Part shown: positions 22,944 through 33,275 of the stretch, piece by piece
How the letters are laid out: every line of letters starts with the position of its first letter
Position numbering within the stretch: the first letter of the stretch is position 1
NCBI GenBank assembly: GCA_025602915.1
Contig: JAHLJZ010000086.1
Span: 33,541 to 97,540, forward strand
Direction: 5' to 3'
From: Paraphysoderma sedebokerense
Taxonomy: Eukaryota > Blastocladiomycota > Physodermatomycetes > Physodermatales > Physodermataceae
Length of the DNA: 64,000 nt
Translations under genes and position numbers: made by a program
The notes under the pieces: model-generated
Database searches by the model: none
What the model was told of the DNA's origin: nothing
What the model saw: the letters and a program-made list of their open reading frames with translations, nothing else

Positions 22944-25900
22944 TCAGATCAAACTGCCATCTTTTTCATACAATTCATGGATTTTCTCCTTTCTTCCTTC
23001 ATCTTCATCACTATTACTATTACTTTGCGTATTGGAACCCCCATTCATTCCCGACAAACTTCCTTCAAAGTCAAATTTGTATTTCCCTTCCTCCTCCTCT
23101 CCCACTTCAGCTCCTTCAACCTCATTCTTTCCTTCTTTGCTCCCTCTGGTTTCACCCGCAGTGGTATCAGAAGCTAATGGTGAAACTGATTTTGGCCGCG
23201 CCGCACCCGTCTCCTCAATACTTAAACTCAAAGCCATTGCCAACTGTAACTCATAATCTTCTAGAATCTGTTTTTCATTGTCCGGAATATTCATTAAGAG
23301 AGGCATTTCCGGCAGCTTCTCGTCTCCAACTGTACCTTTTACGTTCCCTTTCCGTCCCATATCAGAATCGTCCTGCTCCCTAAACCCTTCTGCATCTCCA
23401 AACGCACCTGTGCCTGGTGATCTCGGTCCAGATATGTGTGAGGATCTTGGGGGAGACGATGATGAAGAAGAGAGGTCACTTGGGAACGGTGAATTAGTTT
23501 GAGTAGGTGACAGAGGAGATAAGACTGAACCAATATTGTCATTGTTGTTGGACAACCATCGATTCAACATATTAAGTGGTTTCTTCACTTGAATAGCTAA
23601 TGTGGAAAGCCTCTCTGGGTTGAGTGAAGGAAAAGATGGTGATTTTGGAGTAGATGAAGACGACGTTAGAGACGGAACGGTCTGTGGGATGGTTTTCGGT
23701 GCAGTAGCAGTAGTGGGAGTCGAAGAAGTGATTGGGGAACTCGAGAGAATAGATGTTTCAATTGGTGGGGATGACGACAACTGAGAACGCTCCAGTTCAA
23801 GCATTCGTTCGGAAATATTTCTGGAAACCGGGATAAGACGAATTAATTAAAGTCGATAACATAAAGAACAAAAAAAAGCTCATGCAAATACCGGTCAAAC
23901 GCTTCTTGTGATATGGATAAATTTTTGGCCTCAAGTGATTCGATAAATGAAATTGCCCCCATCTATAAACCGTGTATGGAATAGACGTATTGTCAGTGCC
24001 ATTTGTCTTATTAATGAAGGAAATAATGGAGAAGCCGTGCGTAGTAAAGTAAATATGACACGAGGAAGGGAACACGAAACAAACCAAGTTGGTCAAATAA
24101 TATCCAGCTTCACTTTGCAATTTCGCAGGATTTCGGAACCGCGAAATGTATCTAAGAAATCATTAGATTAACTAAACGTCCAATTCAACTGGCGCTACTG
24201 ACGCAAGAAGTAGAAATCATGAACACGTACTGGACATTAGATATTAACTTAGGCGGGTTTGCTTGGATCACGACATAAATCAAAACGGGTAAAAACATAT
24301 CAGCCGAGGTATCGGCTTCTGCTTGCCGTAATAAACCTTTGACAGAATCTTAGTATGACACTCTAAAACTTTTGGAATGTAAGGGAAAGTTACCAAAAAT
24401 AACTTTGCAACAGTTGAGAATACAGATTAATTTGTCCCGAGGTGCCTTGTAGTCGTTTATTTTGAGTAATTCTGATAGTCATATTCAGTACATGTACGGA
24501 ATCAATGAGTATTCAGATGACAAGCAGAAGGAACAGAAGCTTACCTTGCTGGGCAACCTTTAGGAACGTGTCACTCTGATCACTGATATTCGCATCTAGG
24601 TGTCGTAGTTCAAGCCACCTAAAGATTTGAATTTTCTTGTGAAGTACTTCATCTTTTTCCGCGTCATCTGCAGTATCTGGACAAAACGTGCTACCAAAAA
24701 AACGCAAATGTCAGGCCATCATGACTAACATATAACTAATTGAAAACACCACGGCTGCATGAAATCCACATAAAAGGGCACATTGTAATATGCAACGAAC
24801 GGAAGAAGGCTGCGAATATATCTAGCGCTTGAGACTCACTATTGATGTAACTTATTCATTAACAATTTCTCCATTCCTTCTCTAGCGTTTTCTAGATCCG
24901 CATCCGAGGCGTTTGCCCAGACTTCATTTTCCAGTAACCGCTGAGACATGAAGTCCAAGAAGTCATGGGTAATTTTGATTTGCTCATTAACGGTCCATTG
25001 TTTTCGAGTAAATTCCCGAAGGAAACTGATTCAAAAAGGGCCAATTGTGATCAATGGTAAATAGAGGTTCGTACATAACGCCGAGTTAACCAGACAAAGT
25101 TTACCTGCGAAAATATCGAGTTAACGGATACGCTCTCCTATCTCTCATCATTTCTAGGAATTTCGTAAAATCTATACTACCAGCTTTGGCGGAAGTGTCG
25201 CTGGTCGGTGATCTTTGTGGAGTTTGTACCATAGTCGCTGGATACCAGAAATGAGATACATTAAAGACGTTAATATAACTCTATCGCAACAGAATCAGAA
25301 GGTATCATAAATATGAGTTCATACGAGATGTCTGGGTAGAAGATATGGTTTCCAACTCTCTAGATTTCGGCGGATCGATAGGTTGTGGTGGAGGGGCCCG
25401 ATTCGGTGATTCGTTTTTGATGAACCCGAGGACATCGCTGATGGCGTTTTTAACTGCGCTCCTTGCTTCATTAATAGAAAATGACGATTGACCAGGCAAC
25501 TTGCTTTGGCTTGATTCATCCGGCCTGCGGAAGAAAGAAAAAGTTAAATGAGCGGAAAATGATGTCGTCAGCACAATTACTTGCACAACAAGAGAACAAG
25601 GTTCTTAGGGATGACAGCGAGGGAAATAAGACAAAGGAGAAGAACCCTTGGGAGAAGATTAAAATCTGAAAACTCAAAGCTACCTTTGATTCTTTGCCTC
25701 ATCTGAATACGGAGATATAGTCGAATAAAACTGGCTGCCCGGATAAGATTCTGGTTGAGACGGCGGACTACCCTGTCTTCTGCTTTCCAGTTCCCTTTTC
25801 TTTCTTTCTTCAGCTTCTCGTAAACGTCTAGCCTCGTCGTCAAATTCTTGTTGCAGAAGCCTGATTTTGGGGACGAAGTAGTAGTAAAAGAACCGAAGGT

Positions 25901-26020
25901 TAACGGCTACAGCTGGAAATGGTGGAACAGGGCCAAATCAAAAGAGCGCCCAACGGTAAATGTACCTTGCAATTAGCTCATCATCAGTAGTTGGAGAGAG
26001 AATGTTGGCTTCTTCCGACA
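22944..26020 (-). CDS. VPS9: Vps9/Rabex-5-type Rab5 guanine-nucleotide exchange factor
   Basis: Activates Rab5-class GTPases in endocytic traffic. ATG 26020 ([19 protein letters not shown]) splices to [19 protein letters not shown], which together resemble a ubiquitin-binding MIU helix. A Pro/Ser-rich linker precedes the helical bundle ([19 protein letters not shown], about 25.0 kb, then [10 protein letters not shown] and [17 protein letters not shown]). The VPS9 core follows: [19 protein letters not shown] with [10 protein letters not shown] (24.6 kb), [19 protein letters not shown] and CCKVIFG (24.4 kb), [20 protein letters not shown] (24.3 kb), and [18 protein letters not shown] (24.1 kb). 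The C-terminal exon (23804-22944) is Ser/Pro-rich and ends in a UIM ([17 protein letters not shown]). Only 135 bp separates its stop from the CKS1 start on the same strand. Confidence 0.92.
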
Positions 26021-26208
26021 TATCTATACAACTTATTGAAAGAATGTAGGTTATGTCGATGATAGCAGTATGATTGAGCGCATTTAAGTCGACGGGGCAA
26101 CGCAATTTCAGCACGGTTGGAACAACAAACTTTTTTTATTTCGTTCATTCGTTTCCTTTTTCGAACCTTACAATATTTACAATAGTATTTTCTATCCATC
26201 ATATCACA
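26021..26208. promoter_or_regulatory. Short bidirectional promoter, VPS9 / JmjC gene
   Basis: Only 188 bp separates the divergent start codons, so the two genes must share promoter DNA. The region is T-rich (a TTTTTTTATTTCG run) toward the JmjC start. No defined element identified. Confidence 0.5.
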
Positions 26209-28032
26209 ATGAAACGAAAGAGAATCAACGATTATTCAGGCTTCCATCCTCAGTCGTCCTGTTGGACTCCCGATAGAATCGACCCTTCGTCAATATCGCC
26301 CCAGATATTCTACGAAAAATACGTCGCCACTCACACTCCTTGCATTTTCACCTCTTTTCTCACCGATGAATCCTTCAATGCTACGAAATGGGTTGATCCA
26401 AATTATATCAAATCGAAAGCAAGTGACGAGATCGTCAAAGTGGAGGAAAAGGGGCCTCATGGATTCGGGACGGCTCAAAAACGAAACAAGATGAAGTTTC
26501 CTGACTTCATTGATTCGTTAATCGTCAATAAACGAGAAGATTTGTACTTAACGACACAGTACGAGGACGATAATGATGCTACTTCGGAAGTAGAGGCAAC
26601 AGGCGAACATACTTCAGTCGACGATCAGAAAGCGTTCTTTGACGTCTTTCCGCCACCCATGAAATCATTGACCCAAGATTTTCCGGCGAAACCTTCGCTG
26701 TTTCCGACTTTGGTACTTCAGCAAACCAATTTATGGATAGGTCAATCTCCCCAGGGAACTTCCTCTGGACTCCATTGCGATTTCTGCGAAAACCTTTACA
26801 TTTTGTTGAAAGGTCGCAAGCGATTTACACTTTTCAGCCCTCAGGATGCTGAGAACTTGTACTTGTATGGCAAGATCAAGAAAGTCTTTAGAAATGGTTT
26901 TATCGAATTCTTTCATAATGATCAAGATAGTGTTGAATGCAAGTTTAGATCTGATGGGGCGTACTTGAGTGATGTTGCGAAGTTCAAGGTGTCGGAATTG
27001 CAAAACCAAATTGAAGAAATGAATCAGCAGCTTGCAACAAACGACGAAATTAAATGTACAAACAAAGAGGCTATTGAAGAGAAAATTGAGAGTTTAGAGG
27101 CAGAATTAGATGAGGCATTGGAGAAAGTGCTCGATTTTGGTCACGACAATCCCGAAGGCGACCTGGACTTTGATTTTGATATATCAAAACTTCACGACGA
27201 CTTTGATGACGACTGCTTATCGTCTTCTTCCGTTTCTGATACTGATCGCTGCGTTGAAGCATCCCCCAAATTATCGACATCCCTGCATTCTGAGACCTCC
27301 CTTACTCCAGCTCCATCGGAACCTCCGAGTTTTAGTAAAATACCGACAAATTATCTCCACTCGTCATCTTCTTCCTCTCAAAGAATGCCAGGGCAGCAGT
27401 TTCCACTACTGAAAACTGCCACTAAAATTTGCTTTGAATTGAATGAAGGAGAAATGTTATTTTTACCGACAGGTTTGTCATATCTTCCTCGACTTTCCTT
27501 CTTTGTTCCTCTCTTCAACCTCATATCCAACCCATTTCTTACGCAACTTTTCTATTCATACAAAGGCTGGTTCCACGAAGTCACATCCTTTTCGTCAACT
27601 ACTTCCAATGCCGATCCATCCCCCATGAATACTAACTACCACATGGCATTGAACTATTGGTTTCATCCACCATCTAATGCGACTTTTCAGCAACCTTACG
27701 AAGATGAATATTGGAGTTCACGATGGAGTGTTGTAAACGGAATCTTAGAACGGAAGCTGAACTTATCAACGTCAACTTACATTGACAATCAAAATAATCA
27801 AAATACAGTTCCTCCGAAGAATGAAAAACCGACCAGAAATGCAAAGCTGGATGCAAAGAAAGTTTCTCTATCGAATGCAAATCAAAAGCGAAAACCTCTG
27901 ACACGAACCGGGGTCGTTCACTTGGGAGTGCATGCAGATAGATTGCGGACTCAATTCAAAAAACAATCAAAATCTAAGCGGAATAAATTTAGAAAAGGTG
28001 TATGGCTTGTGAGTGATGTAAGAGAAGAGTAG
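26209..28032 (+). CDS. JmjC/cupin-8 domain protein (putative Fe(II)/2-oxoglutarate oxygenase)
   Basis: About 576 residues in two exons, with an intron at 27473-27565. The start is taken at MKRKRINDYSG (26209) because the frame upstream is T-rich leader. The N-terminal part matches the JMJD6/JMJD7-like class (CIFTSFLTDESFNATKW). The iron site HxD is in TSSGLHCDFCENLYILL (His near residue 190), followed by GRKRFTLFSPQDAENLYLYG. The distal histidine is in LPTGWFHEVTSF, followed by MNTNYHMALNYWFHPP. Between them lies an acidic coiled-coil and Ser-rich insertion, spacing the two metal sites by about 235 residues. The C-terminus is very basic (FKKQSKSKRNKFRKG). Substrate unknown; could be protein hydroxylase or demethylase. 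Confidence 0.85.
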   Translation: MKRKRINDYSGFHPQSSCWTPDRIDPSSISPQIFYEKYVATHTPCIFTSFLTDESFNATKWVDPNYIKSKASDEIVKVEEKGPHGFGTAQKRNKMKFPDFIDSLIVNKREDLYLTTQYEDDNDATSEVEATGEHTSVDDQKAFFDVFPPPMKSLTQDFPAKPSLFPTLVLQQTNLWIGQSPQGTSSGLHCDFCENLYILLKGRKRFTLFSPQDAENLYLYGKIKKVFRNGFIEFFHNDQDSVECKFRSDGAYLSDVAKFKVSELQNQIEEMNQQLATNDEIKCTNKEAIEEKIESLEAELDEALEKVLDFGHDNPEGDLDFDFDISKLHDDFDDDCLSSSSVSDTDRCVEASPKLSTSLHSETSLTPAPSEPPSFSKIPTNYLHSSSSSSQRMPGQQFPLLKTATKICFELNEGEMLFLPTGLSYLPRLSFFVPLFNLISNPFLTQLFYSYKGWFHEVTSFSSTTSNADPSPMNTNYHMALNYWFHPPSNATFQQPYEDEYWSSRWSVVNGILERKLNLSTSTYIDNQNNQNTVPPKNEKPTRNAKLDAKKVSLSNANQKRKPLTRTGVVHLGVHADRLRTQFKKQSKSKRNKFRKGVWLVSDVREE

Positions 28033-28337
28033 TTTTAGAACACGAAGTAGCTACTGCATGAACAAAATAAGTAGACTGTAGTCCCCTGATGTTGCCGATA
28101 AACATCAAGCACTTTCAATTACGTGAATTATACATTGTGACGAGTACAGTTGTATTCCCAGCATGCCCTTTGTATGCTTCATTTCACTTTGCCACCTCTC
28201 GTTCCCTCTTGCGGTGCCAGCAAGTCAGCACCCGTTGTTAAAGAGCTCCCACGTCCTCTTCTGAACTTACATTTATTCAAACTAAAGGTCCGAATTTCTA
28301 TCAAGCCTGATATATTAAATCCGAAGTAACATAAATT

Positions 28338-28500
28338 GAAATTTCTGCTTTCCTTGAATCACGAAACTTCGCAACCGGCGGCACTGAATCATGAACAATG
28401 CGGTGATTCTCCTGTGACGTCATATTTTCATTTCAGTTCGCAAAAGCCAGGTTTACTGGATTTATTGTCTTCTTCATTTGCGGAGGGGTATAATAACCCC
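28338..28500 (+). promoter_or_regulatory. Candidate heat-shock elements and TATA-like box upstream of sHSP-LEA gene
   Basis: Two GAAnnTTC dimers occur at 28338-28345 (GAAATTTC) and 28363-28370 (GAAACTTC), with a further TTC and GAA between them. This is about 300 bp before the start codon. A GGGGTATAATAACCCC palindromic TATA-like block sits at about 28486-28501. Canonical heat-shock elements need three or more contiguous units, so these are candidates only. Confidence 0.4.
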
Positions 28501-28658
28501 GGAAGACGTCCAATTTTCTGTGCAATCAATAAATAGTTGGTACTACTTTTTTTTCATTTCGTGGCCTACTCATAGTCTTGGTGATAAAACTAACGTCGCG
28601 TTATATTCCTGTCGTTTCTGCTCGTTTTGTAGCTTACAACAAATACCGACACATCAAA

Positions 28659-30089
28659 ATGACAAAATTATCTGCTTTTTTTATCCCTGTTCTCGCTATT
28701 TCTCTGTTCCTTGCTGAACAGCCCGTTAAAGTTGACGCCGCCAACCCGGAAGAAATGCTGCCTCAGGGTAGGGGCTTGCATGATGGCGGATTGAGCATGA
28801 GAGACTTGTGGGAGGATCCCTGGTAAGTGATTTGTATGGTTTTTGTAATAACATTCACCACAAAATTCTGCCAATGTCACTGGACTCGTTGAATAACTGA
28901 CAATATCTTTTACTTGAATTGAAGGTCTCTTACTAGAAGAATGCCATCAATTATGGATTGGATGCAACGTACATCTACTTTCCACATGAAAGAAATCGAT
29001 AACGAATTCATCGCTTTTGTTGACTGTCCGGGGTTCAAGAGAGAAGATATCAATGTATCATTAGAAGGAAACAATTATTTGACAGTCACCGTATGTTCAG
29101 ATTTTATTCCTTTTCGTTATTTTCAGTGGCATTGGTCATAGTATAATGTGTCTGTACACTGAACTGACCATACTATTTCACCGTTGTTAGGCTCGCAAAC
29201 ACTGTTCAGAGAAGGACAAGTTCTGTATTAATCGTGACGTTTTTCAACAATTTCGTGTTGGCGAGGAAGTGAATACTGAGAATATTTCGGTAAGTTGAGA
29301 AAGAAGTTTGTGCGATCAGTTCTTTCAACAATAAGAACTAATAAAATTGCATCTCTATAGGTATACCTTGAAGACGGTGTCCTCCGAGTTCATCTTCCAA
29401 AAACCGGTTCAAAGAAATCACGATTCTTTAACATTCAGATGCCACATCTTTTCGGGCCCTCCGAAACTGGTGAATCTATTCCTGTTTCTCATCCTCACCC
29501 ATCGCCCCGCGCTCCTCAAGAATCCGTAACTGGTAAGATGAAATCGTATTATGACGACATGAAACATCGAGGGCAACAGACTTACGAAAATGTGAAAACT
29601 GGAGCCGACGATTCTTATGCCTCTGTAAAAGACTCAGCTGGACAGACTTATGATCAAGCTAAGAACCGAGCTGGAGGAATGTATGACACTGCAAGCAAAC
29701 AAGCTGGTGCCATTTTTGAGAGTATGCAAGAAGGAGCCGAAAATGCATACGAAGGGGCCAAAGGAGGTGCCAAAAGTGCTTACGAAGAGGCACAAGAGCG
29801 TGCTAGAGCTGCTTCTGAGAAAGTCAAAGATACAACCGAAGATGTAAAGGAAGGCGCAAAAGGAACCGCTCAAAAAGTGAAGGAAACCATGGGTGGGATC
29901 AAAGAGGGCGTGAAAGAAGCCGCTTGGAGGGCTAAAGAAGACACGAAAGAATCGTATGAGGATGTTAAGGAAGGTGCCAAAGAAGGATACGAACGGGGTC
30001 AAGAAGATGAGGAAGTGACGTTTGCCGAAAAAGTCAAACGAGGCTTCGAATCGGTTAAGGAAAGAGTCATCGGAAAAACCGAATTGTAA
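28659..30089 (+). CDS. Secretory small heat-shock protein fused to a LEA-like 11-mer repeat domain
   Basis: Predicted 385-residue chaperone in four exons: 28659-28822, 28925-29090, 29191-29289 and 29361-30089. Residues 1-28 form a signal peptide (MTKLSAFFIPVLAISLFLA...VDAA). Residues about 75-170 are an alpha-crystallin/Hsp20 domain: FHMKEIDNEFIAFVDCPGF, KREDINVSLEGNNYLTVTA, a two-Cys segment (HCSEKDKFC), and VYLEDGVLRVHLPKTG. After a Pro-rich hinge, residues 217-359 are thirteen tandem 11-residue units of LEA group-3 type (e.g. TYENVKTGADD, SYASVKDSAGQ, AYEGAKGGAKS). The C-terminus is GKTEL, a KDEL-like tetrapeptide suggesting ER retention. Both halves lie in one continuous last exon, so the fusion is not a splicing assumption. 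Desiccation or heat protection in the ER is inference. Confidence 0.92.
29580..30008 (+). repeat. Thirteen tandem 33-nt units encoding LEA-type 11-mers
   Basis: Diverged in-frame 33-nt repeat inside the last exon. The encoded 11-mers show hydrophobic or aromatic residues early in each unit (Tyr/Phe/Val), then Lys, Gly/Ala and acidic positions. There is no gap or frame slip over 143 residues. Confidence 0.85.
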
Positions 30090-30615
30090 AGTAAATTTTT
30101 ATTCTATCAGTTAATAGCTTTCTTCTGTCATATGTAGCTTAGTATGGCAACATCATATTTGCGATTGTTCAGTATGTATTCATAATCTTTGAAGTAAAAG
30201 TTAGATGAATTTAAGTTCAAAATTAGCAAACCTGCAAACCTCACTTTGCACTCCTCGGTCTTTTGCCTTTGCGTTTCTGGAACGCGCTTAAATTACAATT
30301 CTAGCTCCAACGGGCCTTTACTGACATGGCGATTTTCATTCCGCTCGCTAAACGTACAATATCCGATGTTATCACTGAAATCACTCGATACCATCTTCCA
30401 AAGTGACCGCTTCTCAAAAGTAATAATTTTCATCAAAAGGTAGATAGTAAGGTAACCTTTACAACTCGTCAATTGTTCAGCGGACATGATGGGTTTGAAT
30501 CAGGAAATTGAACAGGAATTCAGATTGTAACTTCTGGTCGAAATGTTTTGACTTTGAGGGAGATCTAATCATTTCTGACAACTCTTGAATTTAGACTCGC
30601 TTATTATCATTTGCG
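30090..30615. other. Region between sHSP-LEA and ciliary gene; possible small minus ORF
   Basis: 3' flank of the chaperone and promoter of the CIMIP2-like gene. An ATG-started 64-codon frame runs 30487-30293 on the minus strand (MSAEQLTSCKGYLTIYLL). It contains a GTTACC donor-like site after SCK and could be a first exon. No family recognised. Confidence 0.3.
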
Positions 30616-31730
30616 ATGCCAGCTCATCTAGAAGACAGGTTTGTTCTTTTGCTTTCTTTGTATCGAATAATATGAGGGTGAAATGGTATCGTCGGTAAAG
30701 ATTGCTGACGATTAATGACATGTCATACCAAAACTGCTGATTATCAATTGATAAAATTTCTATTAACTTGCGCCTCATTACGTATACCATAATAGATTTA
30801 CACTTCGACAAATTCCCGGTTATACTGGCTACATCCCACGCTCAAAAGAACACATCGGGAAATCGTTCAGAGTAGTAACTTCAGCAGCTTTGGAGGATTT
30901 CGCAAGGATCATTCAGAAAAAGGATACTCTTCCTCCCAGATTACAGAATTTTAAAAACAATGGGTACAATGCAATGAGTTCAATTTCTGCTCCAGAAAAA
31001 GGACGAAGTAATGCGATTTCTGAAGCTCCATTTAAAACCAAAAATCGCATTCCGATCGACGATAAAGCATTTGTTAATGGGTACACAGGTAATGTCAGAC
31101 ATTTTATATATCTTTCTCTGTGTAGGTCGTTCTGGGATATCTAATTTTGGTTTGTATAACACACTGTATTTAAATAGGGTACATTCCACACTTGAGAAAT
31201 CATTTCGGTGAACACTACACCGTTTCCACTAAACGAGCCATGGAGGAATGGAAGTCTGAAACAAAACGACGAGAACAGTCTAAACAAGCTGCAGTTCCTC
31301 TTTCTTTTGACGGCGATAAGCTTACACTGAACCTAAATGGGCTTACGAAACCCGAAAAGAAAGTTGAAAAGCAGCAGAAATCAAAAAACATTCCTGGTAT
31401 GATTCGATATTGCTTCTCGCAGTTCAAATCATAATAGTTATCTGTGTATTTGTCTCTTTAACAGCATTTCTCTCGTTTGATTTCCTCAAACGTTTAGGAT
31501 ATACTGGCTTCACTACGCGGTCGGCGATATGCAACCCAATTGGAGAGACGACAGCTGACGGATTACCAAAAAAAGAGCTCGCTAAGAATCTGCCGATCCC
31601 TGGATATAAGGGGAAAATTCCACTTTATCAATTTACAGGAAACAAGAGTTATGGCGTTACTTGTAAACAGTGTATTGAAACTTTCACGTATGAGATTGTA
31701 GGTCGCAAGAAACCAGTAGTTGAAAAGTAA
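30616..31730 (+). CDS. CIMIP2/FAM166-like ciliary microtubule inner protein
   Basis: Predicted axonemal protein lining doublet microtubules. Four exons: 30616-30638, 30796-31088, 31178-31396 and 31498-31730. Start MPAHLEDRFTLRQ. Four GYTG-type units mark the family: IPGYTGYIPRSKEHIGKSF, VNGYTGYIPHLRNHFGEHY, IPGYTGFTTRS and IPGYKGKIPLYQF. Each is split by or sits close to an intron with the same phase, which confirms the joins. The linkers are Lys-rich. Proteins of this type occur only where cilia or flagella occur, so the host should make flagellated zoospores or gametes (inference). Confidence 0.85.
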
Positions 31731-33275
31731 AATTGAATCGCGATACATATGTCAATGATTTCACAGACGTCACGATATGAGATATCGTTAATGGAGCAAC
31801 TGCGGTTGTTATAAGTCGTAGTCGAACCAAGCTGACTTGAGAGTTTAGTACACATTTTATGGGAAGTTTTTGCGGGGCATGATCAATAATCATCCACGTT
31901 GCATATAAATAAAGAAGAAATATTGCTTCCACCTCCACAATCTCGACACTTGGAGTCTTGGAATTTGGATCCTTTTTTGGTTCAACCAATCCATGATCCC
32001 TCGGCCCTCTCTAATCTTACACAGTGCACACCACAAGTTGAAATATGTCGACATTCAGGAATTATATGAAACAACGTCTCACCGATAGATGGAATGATTC
32101 GATGTTAATAATACCTCAATCACGCTATACGTACATCTGTGTCCAACATTACTCATTAAGCATAATCATTACTTGATCGGTCTCCTTGTACCCTAATTCC
32201 GATCACTCATCAAAGCTAGTCTAACGACGTTGTAACGTCATTTCAAGGTTTAAGACTGGGAGGCGACCAAGGTGAGTAACATGAGTTCATGACTGAGAAC
32301 ATGTCACTCAGGAGTTTGGGCGAATACGCAACGCCTGGAAAAATCTGGGAAAAAGTTATTCCCAGGGGTTCATGATACATTTGTGAGTACTACCCATGCG
32401 TACATGGCTAATTGGATTATACTGTTTTTTTCAAGGGAATCGATTAATAGTAGATAGCAGAAAGTACAGGGCCTTCTTTATACTCTACTCTTTCTTACGG
32501 ATGCTCTCCACGGTAGAATTGAAGTGTCGCTATATTATGGTTTACATATGCCAGTGCGAACTCTACTGTATTCCATCATACTCTTCATTTTCACATTTCA
32601 TTTGAGAAAAAAAAAACTTTCATTCAGAACGGCCGGCTTAGGGCTGGAACGTTGAAGACTGCCCAGTTGAGGCCGTCATGGAGCTTCAAAGAACCTATAA
32701 CTTTCTACCGTTTTCTTGATTAGACTGCATGAACATGATTTTGACACAAAACGGGCGAGCATGCGCCAAACGTGGATAACGGAGGATAAGGGAGATATGA
32801 GGATACGAATGGCCCCTTTGTTCCAGGCGATTGGTAGAACGCGGGTCCAGAACGGCCTTCAAACACCAGACACACCGCTTTAATTTACTTTGGATACGCC
32901 ATCCGTCGGGGCACGGTCTGGGACGGTCTTTGGAACTAGCAACCAATGAGGGGTATATGGGAATATCGACATCAAAGAGCCTTTGTTTTTTTTTGCCCTT
33001 TGTCCCCGTGAATGGCCCCGTATGAATGTCTTTTATCGATCGATTATTTCAGGAGAATGGTATATAAACTCAAACTGTTGTCCATTCTCACAGTTTCAAC
33101 TCCTTCTCCCTCCTATATTATCTGTTTTCCCCCAGGTAATACAACTTCATATACGTATCCCTCTTAAGGCAAAAACCCTAGTCAGTTTTTGTCTACGCCG
33201 CTCCGTTTTCTACCCGGTTGTCATCTTGTTCCAGTAGCCAAGTACCCACACTACTTTGAAAATTGAATCAAAAGT
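31731..33275. other. Long gene-poor spacer
   Basis: About 1.5 kb without a convincing gene. Open frames at 31684-31989 (-) and 32695-32946 (-) start only at TTG and show no domain. A TATATAAA motif at 33060-33067 lies about 210 bp before the next start codon and may be its TATA box. Confidence 0.45.

Noticed and set aside
26074-26208. N-terminal extension of the JmjC frame
   Set aside because: Phe/Thr-rich leader in frame by chance; conserved protein starts at the ATG at 26209 and the region must hold a promoter shared with VPS9.
29634-30002. 122-codon minus-strand Phe-rich frame
   Set aside because: Antisense shadow of the LEA 11-mer repeat.
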